Assembly (NCBI GenBank): GCA_027704905.1
Contig: JANIIK010000500.1
Coordinates: forward strand, 292,001 to 356,000
Source: Muraenolepis orangiensis
Taxonomy: Eukaryota > Chordata > Actinopteri > Gadiformes > Muraenolepididae
DNA: 64,000 bases
Direction: 5' to 3'
In this document: positions 48,704 through 60,423 of the stretch, piece by piece
Numbering within the stretch: position 1 is the first letter of the stretch
How the letters are laid out: every line of letters begins with the position of its first letter
Notes under the pieces: generated by a model
Database searches by the model: none
The model's input: the letters and a program-made list of their open reading frames with translations, nothing else
What the model was told of the DNA's origin: nothing
Position numbers and translations under genes: made by a program

Positions 48704-50150
48704 CTATTCATTCAGATGTGCCAAGTTAACGTCCACGAATGGTGGAGTCCAGTCGTCGCTATCAGCATTCCACTTCATGAGGACGTGTGCCTCCCTTTTG
48801 TTTATGGCCTTATCTACCAGATTCCGCATGCAGGGAATCCCACACATTGAACATATGCAAAGTAACACTAAGAGTCCCCCTGCCCAGATACCTATCATTA
48901 CTAGCCAGGGTTTCCAAGACGAAAGCATGCCCCGTAGCCAGTCATCGTCTGCGGTGATATTGTCCTCGCTCATGGCGTCGCGAAGGGCTGTCAGGTTCTG
49001 CATTGCTTGGTCTATCTCCTTGCCATCCGCATCGTTGTCTGGAATATATGTGCAACATGATGAACCCACAACAACACAAACCCCTCCTGAAGACGCTGTC
49101 AGCTGGTCCAAGACCATTCTATTTTGCATTACAACCAACCGTAAGCTAGTTAGTTCCTCCTTGATTGCCCCAACGGAGGCTAGTGTGCTGCAAACGATTG
49201 AAGTCGATAGTTAGTTGTCTCTGCCATAAGAAGAAGCTTACCCACGCCTAGTTGTGGAAATAGTGCAAGACCGAAAATGTTGTGCGGTCGTCTATATTTT
49301 GAAATCGTTGGGGACGTCGGTTCCCCACATTCCATCATGCTTTTTAAAATATACCGCTCGCTTTTCTCGCCAAACTTTTAATACCGGGGTTGCCGTAATG
49401 ATGCTGTATGTCTGGGGTGTAATTGATATTGGTGCGCAAAGACCAGACCAGTCGTTTAGGAGACTGTGATAGACCCTAGATCCACACAGCCACCTCAAAC
49501 CCTCTACGACTCTGGTTCCTTATGGGCCTGGTACCATTAACGCACACTGAGAATTGCTGGTGCCTGAGGGTATCATTATTGCCATGCACGTATCGTACTC
49601 GCTTGACGCCATCTGTGTTGTTTTAGTCGTGCCTTTAAACGTGCAAAAGGAAAATATCTCCATACATTTATCCACGTGTATATCTCCAAGCGGTTGGAAC
49701 CCAACTGCTACTACACACATGTCAAAGGTCATCTCTGGATCTATTGTTACCGTCACAAGGGAAATAGGATGCGCCTCCTGTGGGGCCACATGTACGGTTA
49801 AATTTGTGCAGTCGGTGTTATTTAGCGATATCGTCGGGTCAAACTTTGCAAAATCATTACTCGGTAATGCTGATCATCATCATTAGACACCCGGCCACAC
49901 AGTGAGTCATCTTCCTAGACATGATTGGGGGTGCATGAGATGACGTTGGCATTGTGGAACAGACATTACAATTCGATTTACCAGTTGATCTCGTATTTTT
50001 AGCATTTCTCCACCACATATTGGCGGCGTACGTGTGGATCAGGATAATATATGTTATGTGTGTTAGGACGACGTGCTCTCGTAAGTCAGGTCGTCTGTTC
50101 TAGGGAGGTTTTCGTCTCCCACCCTAGGATATGACCTACAATAAGAATGG
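48704..50150 (-). pseudogene. endogenous retroviral env (SU and TM remnants)
   Basis: Envelope glycoprotein remnant. The TM part (49138-48704) has the disulfide loop motif CVVVGSSCC, which is CX6CC, preceded by MQNRMVLDQLTASSGG, the usual immunosuppressive-like region. A hydrophobic membrane span follows (WLVMIGIWAGGLLVLLCIC) with a cytoplasmic tail ending in LAHLNE. A fusion-peptide-like stretch (FGLALFPQLG) lies near 49250 in another frame. SU pieces are at 49498-49292 (CGSRVYHSLLNDWSGLC) and 49789-49520. At least two frameshifts and several stops break it. CX6CC TM is typical of gamma-like retroviruses. Confidence 0.85.
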
Positions 50151-50239
50151 TTAGCACAGTTCCAATATGTATGTGTACCGTGTATATAGTTAGAGCCACA
50201 TTCATCATCTAGTGTATTGAGCTACTTCTCTTTCTGGCT

Positions 50240-50640
50240 TAGAGGCCTGTGGTCTCCTGCTGGTGATGGTGAACATTTGCTGTGGTACTCGTGAACCCAC
50301 GTGGCCTCCACCTTCACTGCCGCATGAGTAATGAGGAGTTGGAATGGTCCAACCCACACCCCCTCCCTTTCGGTAGAACCACCCTTTGTTCAGTGGTTCT
50401 TCTCATTAGCATCCGCCTATTGTTGGACCTCCTGTAGGGAGAGAGGAGGTACTTCCAGTGGAGTGTGCACGTTAGTACTATGCATTTCCTGCCTTAATGC
50501 TGCCGCTTTTGCAGCTCTGTCTACTCTATCATTTCCTTTAGACACATCATCTTGATTTCTCACATGAACTTCACTTTTTACAGCTGCCAGTGGCCTAGGG
50601 AATAGCAAAGCGTCCAAGAAAACCACAATCCGTTTGTGAT
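50240..50640 (-). pseudogene. retroviral pol remnant: RNase H end joined to integrase end
   Basis: The frame 50626-50417 has VHVRNQDDVSKGNDRVDRAA, the end of a retroviral RNase H. Within 100 bp, near 50350-50260, another frame reads VWVGPFQLLITHAAVKVEAT then WVHEYHSKC, the integrase C-terminal GPF/Y-type domain. The whole integrase core between them is deleted. No RT motif is readable upstream. Confidence 0.75.
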
Positions 50641-52930
50641 GAAAAAAGTTGTTCCTTACACGGTATTCATTACACTTTGACCTTCTTTATGGTAATCATT
50701 ATTACTCCAAAAATGTGTGTGAGAAAAATTTGTGAGTAATTTGAGATGTCCTTTGAATATATTGGTGTAGGGCAGTCTTCCTCCCTCCTCTTGACACATG
50801 GTCCCTCCCATGTGTCAACTTATCATAATACGGAAACTACCATGCTGGGAGGCAAAGCCTCCCGTCTAGGGCCATTCACACCCCCTCCTTTATCTCGCAC
50901 CCGTATAAACCATGAATGGGACATCATTACAACATGTGTTGAGTCGATACTACCTTCAAGTTTGAGATGATAGAATTGTCTATGTAACTGACACAACGGC
51001 TACCGCTTGACCGTCTGAACTCAGTTTTTCTGCTGAGATGTCGAATCTAGGAATGACAAAAACAAAAACAAACCAAAATAATACAAAACAAACAAAACAT
51101 GTGCTCATATTTTGTGAGTTATCCCTTGAAGAAAACACAAGAGGAGCTTTATCTTGTGCATCAAGAAACCAGTCAGCCTGCCTCTCGCCAGACACCAAGG
51201 AGAAGCTAGAGATCACTACAAGGGGAGGAAAGGACGGGGGAAGGGAATCTTCACTTGACAACTCATAAGCAGGGACCGCTTGGTTCACCCTGTCCCAGTT
51301 AGACAAGCACCTTAAGTGATTTCCTCCTAAATGTCTGCTAGCACGCACTGACCAAGTATTAAGAAATTAAATTATAAAAAACTTTTCCCAATTGTGCGAA
51401 ATCTTATCTTAAAATAGCAAACCTTAAAGTTTTATCATAACATTATTAAAACAGTTCTTATAGAACCTGATAACATGAATCCAGATTAGTTAAAGAGTGT
51501 TCTCAGTGAAATAATTGTATTGGTTTATCCTGTCCTCCCCACTTTTCTTTTATTTTTTCCAAGTAAAATGTCACACCTTTGTTTACATATTTTAGAAATA
51601 AACAGTCTTACTTAACATTCTGATTGGCGCTGTCCTATTCAAAGCAATCGTATAGGGTTAGTAGGTTTTTAATTTAAGTTTCATAAAAGGTTCCGGTCAA
51701 TTTGAACCATTTAAGGTTGAATCACTTTGTCAACAGCAACACAGCATTGCCTCCAATGCAAGTAACATTATCATTTTATATAGCTGTTATTTTATTATAC
51801 TCTTTGGTTGTATATCAGCTCATGTGCAATACGAACGTATTCTACTTGTACTCTAACATTCAACATGTACAAAATGAGCAATCCCCTCAGTATCATACGG
51901 ATCTTTCAACATTAACATATTAACCTCATTAACATGATTGATATCAACATTGCTATTTTTAAGGGTTAGTGGTTGGAGTCAGGGTTAGGGTCAGGTTATT
52001 GACAAGTTGTATTTTCCCAAATTAAATACCATTGCAAATTGTAATATTAATCAATTATAGAAAAGGCAACATCCTTTGGATCAATATGTTCTAGATATAC
52101 AGTACGTATGTGCCTGGTTGTGGTGTGTGTGGTGCTTCTAATGCCCATGGCTTCCCTCATGTGTGTGTGTGTTGCTGCATGTCTACGTGTGTCACTTCCC
52201 TGTTTGTTGACTCCAGCTGTGGTGGACCCGTCGCCCTCCTGCTCCTCCCCGCCAGTCAGCTGGACCCTCTTCGCTGGTTGCGTTTGGAATCATGATCATC
52301 ACTGTGGCCACGCCTCTGGTTGAACTTCCTCCGGGCAATCTCTTGCAAAGTGTCCTTCTTTATTGCGGTTATACACTCGAAGCTGCCGTTTTTGCCGGAG
52401 CCAGTGTAACCGCTTTTCAAAGTAAAGTTCTTGCCTCCGTGTTGGTTCGGTTGCTGGCCAACTCTGTGCGTCTTGCTTATGGTCATGTCTCTCGTCATGA
52501 CATCGGTCAGCTTCACTTGTGGCTTGCTGCAGTGGTAGTAGCAGGTTGGCTGGGCCGCTGGTAGGGTCGCTGGGGGAGGGCAGTCAAGGTCCAGGTCCAC
52601 CTTAGCCTGGGTAGTTGACTCAAGAGAACAGTCATTATGGCCCTGCCTATTCGTCCCTTACATTCTGACAATTAAATGAGCTAACTGAGTTACACCTAGA
52701 CACCCTATGGGCCCCCCGGGGCCCTCTATCCTAGTACAGAGTGTAAAACCTCCCCCCCAAAATGCCTTCTCATGTAAATGCATTTTAACACTTGATGCAA
52801 CCTCTGCCTTGCCATCCTCCCTCACTCCCTGCGAACCCAAATGTTATTATTTAATCATTATATTATTCTCATTATTTTATCATATTTTTATCTATTCCGA
52901 ATTGTAGTTTCAATGTTGTTTTCCCTGAAC

Positions 52931-52993
<63 letters not shown>
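52931..52993. repeat. (GA)n microsatellite
   Basis: About 31 nearly uninterrupted GA units with one C interruption, inside the provirus interior. Confidence 0.95.
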
Positions 52994-52995
<2 letters not shown>

Positions 52996-53250
52996 ACCGT
53001 GTTGCGCCCTGCAAAATTAATCTTCTAATCATTTTAACAAATAATTATTTTTCCCAATATCTTTCAGACCTCAAATTTTATTTAATTATTTAAATTGCGT
53101 TCATTTACCTCAGTGACAGCTCTCGAAGTTATACTATTTTATCCACCGCCAGGTGTACCTTGCACACATCAAGGGCTTATCCCGCGTATATACGACTTCC
53201 TCCAACGTACTCCCGGGCATACGGAGCCTTTCGTGCCCATTAAACATCAA

Positions 53251-53358
53251 CATACTCCCTGGAATACGGATAAATGCGTCATCTATTACGTCAACGTACT
53301 CCCTGGAATACGGATAAATGCGTCATCTATTACGTCAACGTACTCCCTGGAATACAGA
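53251..53358. repeat. 44-bp tandem repeat in proviral leader
   Basis: Two full units and a partial one of GGATAAATGCGTCATCTATT...CTCCCTGGAATAC, identical between the full units. A further diverged GTACTCCCGGGCATACGG precedes them. Confidence 0.85.
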
Positions 53359-53773
53359 TGCCAGTCACTCTCTTTCAGTCTGTACCCTCTTTCAGTCAGT
53401 GTCCCGGACACTACATTCATCCAGTGTCCCTGGACACTCGGCCTGTGACCTTCACTCACACACTCACCAGGTACCTCCAACACTCATTCGCATTCACTGA
53501 GTGTCCCGGGCACCCGCAGTTGTCCCTGACAACCGGCACTTTTCAAAATATTAAACACACGTCTGTGCTAATCCAGGTTTCTACTAAACCTTGGTTAAAA
53601 AAAGCTCCAAATGATGTATGCAATTTACCTCTAACGGCTGGCCAATAAGTATTCACGCGTATTCTTACCATAACCAAAAGATCGTCGACCTCACCCGGCG
53701 GCTCCACGGACCAAACCGTCAACCCTTTCTAGCCGCGGCCTGCGTCCGGGATCCTACCGCGATGAGAGTGACG

Positions 53774-53791
53774 ATCCCACTTCTGACACCA
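53774..53791 (-). promoter_or_regulatory. primer binding site, tRNA-Leu
   Basis: TGGTGTCAGAAGTGGGAT on the minus strand starts three bases after the 5' LTR end. From memory it is complementary over all 18 bases to the 3' end (with CCA) of vertebrate tRNA-Leu(CAA). Confidence 0.8.
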
Positions 53792-53794
53792 AAT

Positions 53795-54458
53795 TGTGGT
53801 GGAAATCTACGTGAATAAGAAGGCAAATTATCAATCAATAAGAACTGTCACGCATGAACTCAATTAAGTTTGAAGATTTATCAAGCAAAGCAGAACACAA
53901 TGAACAAATACAAGTAGACAAGTGGCCAAACAGACAAATTGACAGACAGTCAGACAACAGACAGACAACAGACAGACAAAGCTTTGTCGGGAGCCCCGAA
54001 TCCTATGAGGTGAGGATAGGGAAGTCCACCGTAATGCTGGCAACACTCAGTATTTATCCCTTCTTAGGACTGCCCCTAAGACACTGTCTTTCACCCCAAT
54101 GATGCAAGTCTTGACCACCTGGCTCCACCACCCCCATCTCCAGCACGGGAACAGAGGAACTCTCGTGCAGGCAGAGGAAGCCAGAGGTGTTGAACCAGGA
54201 GCGGCCAAGCCTTTGATCCAGCTCAATAGTTGTATGCCAACCCCCCTTCAACAGCTGTAGGCTGCAATAGCCACTGTCCCCCGCTGTGAGATAAACATTA
54301 TAGTTGGTCAAACAGGATAAGGATAAGGATAAGGACCAGACCCCTCAGGACAATAGGACAAAAGGGTGATAGGGAGAACTACATTTGCATTCTCTACTAG
54401 AACCCTGAGGTCAATAAACAGAGTGATAGAAGGGACAACATATGATTTTTCCATTACA
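53795..54458 (-). repeat. 5' LTR of the endogenous retrovirus
   Basis: 664 bp, same ends as the 3' LTR. It carries two extra GGATAA-like units near 54315-54330. Confidence 0.9.
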
Positions 54459-55315
54459 ATACCAAGAAGTCGATCAGCGGGGTACCGGCAGGTAGTAGAC
54501 AGGCGAGTAGTGAGGGACAGGTGAGGAGTCTGGATACCAGGAAGTGGATCAGCGGGGTACCGGCAGGTAGTAGACAGGAGCAGGAGAGTAGTGAGGGACA
54601 GGCGAGGAGTCTGGATACCAAGAAGTCGATCAGCGGGGTACCGGCAGGTAGTAGACAGGAGAGTAGGGAGGGACAGGCGAGGAGTCTGGATACCAGGAAG
54701 TGGATCAGCGGGGTACCGGCAGGTAGTAGACGGGCGAGTAGTGAGGGACAGGCGAGGTGTCTGGATACCAGGAAGTGGATCAGCGGGGTACCGGCAGGTA
54801 GTAGACAGGAGAGTAGTGAGGGACAGGCGAGGAGTCTGGATACCAAGAAGTCGATCAGTGGGGTACCGGCAGGTAGTAGACAGGCGAGTAGTGAGGGACA
54901 GGCGAGGAGTCTGGATACCAAGAAGTCGATCAGCGAGGTACCGGCAGGTAGTAGACAGGCGAGTAGTGCGGGACAGGCGAGGAGTCTGGATACCAAGACG
55001 TCGATCAGCGGGGTACCGGCAGGTAGTAGACAGGCGAGTAGTGAGGGACAGGCGAGGAGTCTGGATACCAAGACGTCGATCAGCGGGGTACCGGCAGGTA
55101 GTAGACAGGCGAGTAGTGAGGGACAGGCGAGGAGTCTGGATACCAAGAAGTCGATCAGCGGGGTAGTGACAGGTAGTAGACAGGAGAGTAGGGAGGGACA
55201 GGCGAGGAGTCTGGATACCAAGAAGTCGATCAGCGGGGTAGTGACAGGTAGTAGACAGGAGAGTAGGGAGGGACAGGCGAGGAGTCTGAATACCAGGAAG
55301 TCGATCAGCGGGGTG
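54459..55315. repeat. 75-bp minisatellite, right part
   Basis: About 11 units continuing the array interrupted at 47537, beginning with the duplicated ATAC. The first units vary (AGGAAGTGGATC against AAGAAGTCGATC). The last unit runs straight into an LTR fragment. Confidence 0.95.
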
Positions 55316-55816
55316 TCCTATTGTCCTGAGGGGTCTTGTCTTGTCCTTATCTTGTCTGACCAACTATAATGTTTATCTCACAGCGGGGGACAGTGGCTAT
55401 TGCAGCCTACAGCTGTTGAAGGGGGGTTGGCATACAACTATTGAGCTGGATCAAAGGCTTGGCCGCTCCTGGTTCAACACCTCTGGCTTCCTCTGCCTGC
55501 ACGAGAGTTCCTCTGTCCCGCGCTGGAGATGGGGGTGGTGGAGCCAGGTGGTCAAGACTTGCATCATTGAAGTGAAAGACTGTTTTAGGGGCAGTCCTAA
55601 GAAGGAATAAATACTGAGTGTTGCCAGCATTACGGTGGACTTCCCTATCCTCACCTCATAGGATTCGGGGCTCCCGACAAAGCTTTGCCTGTCTGTTGTC
55701 TGACTGTCTGTCAATTTGTCTGTTTGGCCACTTGTCTACTTGTCTACTTAATTGAGTTCATGTGTGACAGTTCTTATTGATAATTTGCCTTCTTATTCAC
55801 GTAGATTTCCACCACA
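55316..55816 (+). repeat. inverted partial LTR of the same retroviral family
   Basis: From GTCCTATTGTCCTGAGGGG to TAGATTTCCACCACA it matches the provirus LTRs in the opposite orientation. The first 100 bp or so of the LTR are missing and the minisatellite takes their place. Its differences from the LTRs of the provirus include a deletion near 55520 and near 55690. Confidence 0.85.
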
Positions 55817-56758
55817 GTGGCGAGCGGTGATGCAGCGGAGAGCCGCCTCCAGGTCCTGGTTAGCCCGCTCCGTTTGCTCATTGGACTGGGGGTGGTAGCC
55901 GGAGGAGAGGCTGATGGTGGCACCCAGAGCCAGACAGAAAGGCTTACGAGAACTGCAGGCCCCGGTCGGAAACGATGTCCAGGGGGATCCTGTGGAGCCG
56001 GAAGACCTGGAGCACCAGGAGGTCCGCCGTCTCCCTGGCGGAGGGAAGCTTAGGAAGCTGGAGGAAATGGACCGCCTTGGAGAAGTGGTCGACAATCATC
56101 AGGATAGTGGTGTGAACCGCTGACGGCGGGAGACTGGTGACGAAGTCGACGGCGATGTGGGACCAAGGCCAGCTGGGAGTAGGCAGCAGATGCAGCAGGC
56201 CAGAGGGAGATTTGTGCAAAGCCTTGCTGCGGGCGCAGACTGCGCAGGCAGCCACGAAGGCGTGGGTGTCCCGGGACATGGAGGACCATCAGAAGCTCTG
56301 CCTGAGGAAGGCCAGGGTGCGAGCGAAGCCGGGTGGCAGGTGAGCTTGGAGGAATGGGCCCACTGGAGAACCTGGGACCTAACTGAGTCGGGTATGAACA
56401 TACCGTTAGCAGGGCCGTTACCTGGGTCTGGATGGGTGCGCTGGGCCTCCCGGACAAGACTCTCGATCCCCCATGTGGCTGCCCCCACCACGCAGACCGG
56501 AGGGAGAATGGTCTCTGGCTTGGAGGTGGGCCTCTCGGAGTCCCACTGGCGAGAGAGAGAGTCTGGCTTGATGTTGCGACAGCCACGACGGTAGATGAGG
56601 GTGTAGTGGAACCTCCCGAGGAACAACGCCCACTGCGCTTGTCGGGAGTTGAGCCGTTTGGCGGAACGGAGGTAGGCCAGATTCTTATGGTCCGTCCAGA
56701 CCACAAACGGTTTCTCCGCCCCCTCCAGCCAGTTTCTCCACTCCTCCAAGGCCAGGTG
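55817..56758 (-). pseudogene. Ty3 pol fragment (RNase H to integrase), Sushi-like
   Basis: Minus-strand frames give RNase H (LALEEWRNWLEGAEKPFVVW, TDHKNLAYLRSAKRLNSRQA, DSLSRQ), then after frameshifts an integrase with VDFVTSLPPSAVHTTILMIV, DIVSDRGLQFS and HPQSNEQTERANQ. All three DDE positions can be seen across frames. The style is that of vertebrate chromoviruses such as Sushi. It is cut on the left by the LTR fragment and on the right by insertion of the next Ty3 LTR. Confidence 0.8.
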
Positions 56759-58350
56759 TAACACTAGCTTAGTAACTAGACAAGGTATCTATATATGGGT
56801 TTGGGCCAGATCAGAAGAAACCAAGTTCGCCTCGGAAGAGAGATGGTCTGCACAAGAATGAAGCACTGACAAAAGATCTATGTTTTGAAGGTAAGGAAAT
56901 GTGTTTCTCTTTCCAGTTCTTCCTTACCTTCTTTGGTTTATTTTCTTTCCACAAGTCAGGATAATACACTGTACAATGAATTAAACAAAATGAATGAATA
57001 TGTACAAAACACCTTGGGTCTGATGCTTAAACCTTCCCTGGTTCCACTACTTTAGTTACTATTTTAATTATATCTACTCACTGTTTTAATTATACCTACT
57101 CACTGTTTTAATTATTATCTATTTACTGTTTTAATTATTATCTATATACTATTTTAATTATTATCTATTTACTGTTTTAATTATTATCTATATACTATTT
57201 TAATTATTATCTATATACTATTTTAATTATTATCTGTATGCTATTTTAATATTATAACTTAAACTAACTGGATCAGCTAATTCTAGGAACCAGGACTCTT
57301 AATCTTTGAAAGAAGACCCTTATATCCAAACCATCTTAAATCAAAAGCTCTGTTAACACAAAAGTAATAAAACAAACAAAATGGTTTCCCTGAGCAGTGT
57401 ACTTAACAACAAAGAACCTGAATCCTATTACAATTTAGTTATCTCTATCCATTTACACACAACGATTTCACTCATTCCATGAATGGTGGTTAAACTCTGT
57501 CCATGTGTTCAGGGAACTTGGTGTCCGTGGCCCTTTAACTCAGTTCAGTGATACGAGTCCATCCTGGGAAACGTGTCGTTGAGTGCGCTTATCCTACCGC
57601 TCTGTAGAAGGCACGCTTTAACTCTGTCCTTGTTCACTTCACAGGTCGTTCTCGTGGGAGGCTCGCCAGCCTGTCCGCCGCCGATGCAGTCCAAAGGAAC
57701 CAGCAGACGAACAGACGAATCCAGGATCCAAATCAATCCAACACAAAACCCAGCCTTGCAATACAAAACCATAAGTGCATATCAACGTCTCATTCAATAA
57801 ACTGCATTTACAACCTGTAAATGGGTTCAACTCTTTTCATTCTGTCATGCATCACATGTCTGTATAGCGGCCCCTCGTGCTTGTGAGGAACAATGTTGCG
57901 ACATTCCAACTAACGTTATACCACACATTACACTCAATTCTCATGTTAACACAACTTTCTAATAGTCACATTTCTCTTGTTTGAGACTCACCAAGGATTT
58001 CTCTGATGCTAACTAGCAACCGTCTCGACGAGTGTGTGCTGAATCCCTTTCGCACACTTCTCACAATATCCACAAAGGTTCTTCTTTCTAAATCAATTCA
58101 GGATATCATACCAGTATTCTCTCATATACTGCTCTTCTATCAGTAATCTGATGATAGTTATCATATACCAACGGGACGTCTTAAACATCCACACCTCATG
58201 TCATTCCTGACTCGACAAAGGAAAATCTGGTATTGACCGGAGTTCACGATAAACGTAGGAGGCGGGCCTAACGCTCTGATTGGTCAAATCTCATTTCAAT
58301 GTTACAGATACGTTTTGGAGTCATTGGAGCTCTAGTAACCAGGGGTTACA
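56759..58350 (-). repeat. 3' LTR of the PNMA-gag Ty3 element
   Basis: Bounded by TGTAACACTAGCTTAGTAAC on the left and its near inverse CTCTAGTAACCAGGGGTTACA-type end on the right, with a purine tract GAGGGGGGAGTG just before it on the minus strand. 1592 bp is long for an LTR; part is a 23-bp tandem repeat. The other LTR is outside the window. Confidence 0.7.
57053..57250. repeat. 23-bp AT-rich tandem repeat inside the LTR
   Basis: About eight units of ACTATTTTAATTATTATCTA plus TAT/TTT, with AT/GT variants. Confidence 0.9.
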
Positions 58351-60384
58351 CACTCCCCCCTCAAAGGTGTGTACGTCCCGTTACACCTACACTGATATCT
58401 GGGATCTTGCAGTATGTCTATGAAAGCAGAGCTTATACCCTGGAACAGTGACTGCACCAAAGACACAAAGGGATTCCCTAATTGTGTATAATGCAGTCTA
58501 TCTGGGGGGGTTCTGTGTCTAGTGGGCTGTATACGTGGGATGTCTTGTTCAATCTCATCTCTTATAGTTCCAACCTCAGTGGCCTCAGGCTGCTGCTCTT
58601 GGGGACCTTCATCACTGTTAGACATGTCGGAGGGCACTGGAAGGCCTTCCGCCATTTCACTGGGAGCATCCTCTGGAACTTCACAAAGCCTCTCAAATGA
58701 GCATCTCCGCTTTGCCACTAGCCCCGATGAGGAAGTGCCTCCCTCAGGCTCTGGATCAGCTGGTTTCTCTCGCAGTTTCAGTCTCAGGTGGGGTTTCTCC
58801 TTCAACCTCAAGTTCAGGTAAACTCTCTTTCCCAGGATCACGTGGAAGGGGGTGCAGCTTCCCCGGAACAACCATAGCTGGCCGTGCTTCCTGCATTGGT
58901 TGGTTCCTCTCCCTCTGTACTGGTTCCATGTCTGACAAGGTTCTAGTGTCAACCTCAACTGTTCCTCCATACGGGTAGTAGTAAACACATCCCTCCTCGG
59001 AATCAGATGGATCTCTCATGTCTTCAGGTTCTTCATCATCCTCGATGCCTGGGTTTTGTCGCGTTTGAGGCCTACGGATGCCCCTTTTTGGAGCTGGACC
59101 TTCCGGTTCAACCACAGGTAGGAACCCACAGGGTAGTAACAAGTCCCGGTGCAGGGTCCGAAGGGGGCCATCTTTGGAGTCTGGCCGGACAGTGTACACA
59201 GGAAGATCGCTAGCACGTCGGACCACCACATGCACGCCAGACTCCCACTTGTCGGCCAACTTGTGCTTCCCTCTTATCCGGACATTCCGCACAAGAACAC
59301 GATCACCTGCTTCCAGGGTTGAGTCCACGACCCTCTTGTCGAATCTGCGCTTGTTGCGGTCAGCCGTCTTTGCCGCATTCCGGGTGGCGATTTTATAACT
59401 CTCCTCCAATCGACTTCTCAGATCGTGCACATACTGAGAGTGTGACTTTTGAGGCTTGTTGACAGGTAGGCCGAAGCCGAAAGCCAGATCGATTGGCAGT
59501 CGGGGTTGTCGTCCAAACATCAACTCATATGGAGAAAATCCAGTCACATCGTTTCTCGTACAGTTGTACGCGTGCACTAGCGGCTTGACGAAATCCTTCC
59601 AGTGAGTCTTGTTCTTGTTTTCCAGGGTTCCCAACATCTGGAGGAGTGTCCTGTTGAAACGTTCCACTGGGTTCCCTCTTGGGTGATATGGTGTGGTTCT
59701 AGTTTTCTGGATACCAGCGATGCGGCACAGCTCTTTGATGGTGTGCGACTCGAAGTCTGGCCCTTGGTCACTATGGAGTCTTTCAGGGAACCCATAATGC
59801 ACGAGGAAGTTGTCCCATAAACACTTTGCCACTGTCTGTGCTTTCTGATTTGGGGTAGGGACAGCAACTGCGTACTTTGTGAAGTGGTCCGTGATCACCA
59901 GTACGTCTCTTGTGTTAGTCCGATCAGGCTCTATGGAGAGAAAGTCCATGCAGACCAGCTCCAATGGCCTGCTGGTTGTGATGTTCACCAGAGGGGCTGC
60001 TCTCTCCTGCTGAGTTTTCCGGCGAACACAACGTTCACATCTCTTGATTTTCTCTTCCACATCCACAGACATCCTTGGCCAATAAAACCTGGACCTTGCA
60101 AGGTCAAGAGTTCGTTCTGCACCTAGGTGACCTAGGTCATCGTGTAGGCTTCTTAGTACAGTAGCCCTTAGGTCTGCGGGGAGCGCCAGCTGGTACACCA
60201 GGTCCCCTTGATCTTGTCTCCTTCTGTATAACACCCCATTTCTTATCTCCAACCGATTCCACTCTCTCAACCACAAGCCTATGTCAGGGAGTTCTCTCCT
60301 TTGGGTAGGAGGAGGCTTTTCTCCAGTTTGCAGCTGTTCTATGACCGCCCTAAGATCTGGGTCTGCTCTCTGCCGTTCCATCAA
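58332..60384 (-). pseudogene. integrase and C-terminal tail of the PNMA-gag Ty3 element
   Basis: The frame 60384-58756 (542 aa) has the H2C2 zinc region (HDDLGHLGAERTL to CERCVRRK) and an intact DDE core: CMDFLSIEPDRTNTRDVLVI, LHSDQGPDFESHTI and HPRGNPVERFNRTL. The C-terminal domain reads GDRVLVRNVRIRGKHKLADK. A frameshift near 58760 moves the acidic tail into 58988-58332, ending with a hydrophobic stretch (FVSLVQSLFQGISSAFIDIL). Its relatives include the remnant at 22365-22545. Confidence 0.9.
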
Positions 60385-60423
60385 GTCCTCTTCCGACAGA
60401 TGTGGAATTACCGGAAGACCATG

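Larger units (their letters stand above)
50641..53773 (-). other. provirus 5' interior, no intact gag or RT
   Basis: On the minus strand this should hold leader, gag, protease and RT. Only one candidate is visible: the frame 52600-52256 with a basic C-terminus (KFNQRRGHSDDHDSKRNQRR), which might be a nucleocapsid tail. Nothing else is recognisable. Confidence 0.4.
47538..54458 (-). mobile_element. endogenous retrovirus (class I-like), 6.9-kb provirus
   Basis: Two LTRs (47538-48194 and 53795-54458) flank a 5.6-kb interior read on the minus strand. A tRNA-Leu primer site lies next to the 5' LTR and a polypurine tract next to the 3' LTR. Direct flanks ATAC (47534-47537 and 54459-54462) form a 4-bp target duplication inside the 75-bp minisatellite. 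The interior has env and pol remnants; gag and most of pol are missing or unrecognisable. Confidence 0.9.

Noticed and set aside
48777..49214. 145-aa plus-strand frame opposite env
   Set aside because: Antisense of the TM region of the retroviral env, which has clear motifs on the minus strand.
54308..55369. Long open frames (up to 351 aa on the minus strand, 282 aa on the plus strand)
   Set aside because: They are translations of the 75-bp minisatellite, open on both strands because the period is a multiple of three. No domain, start context or codon bias supports a protein.
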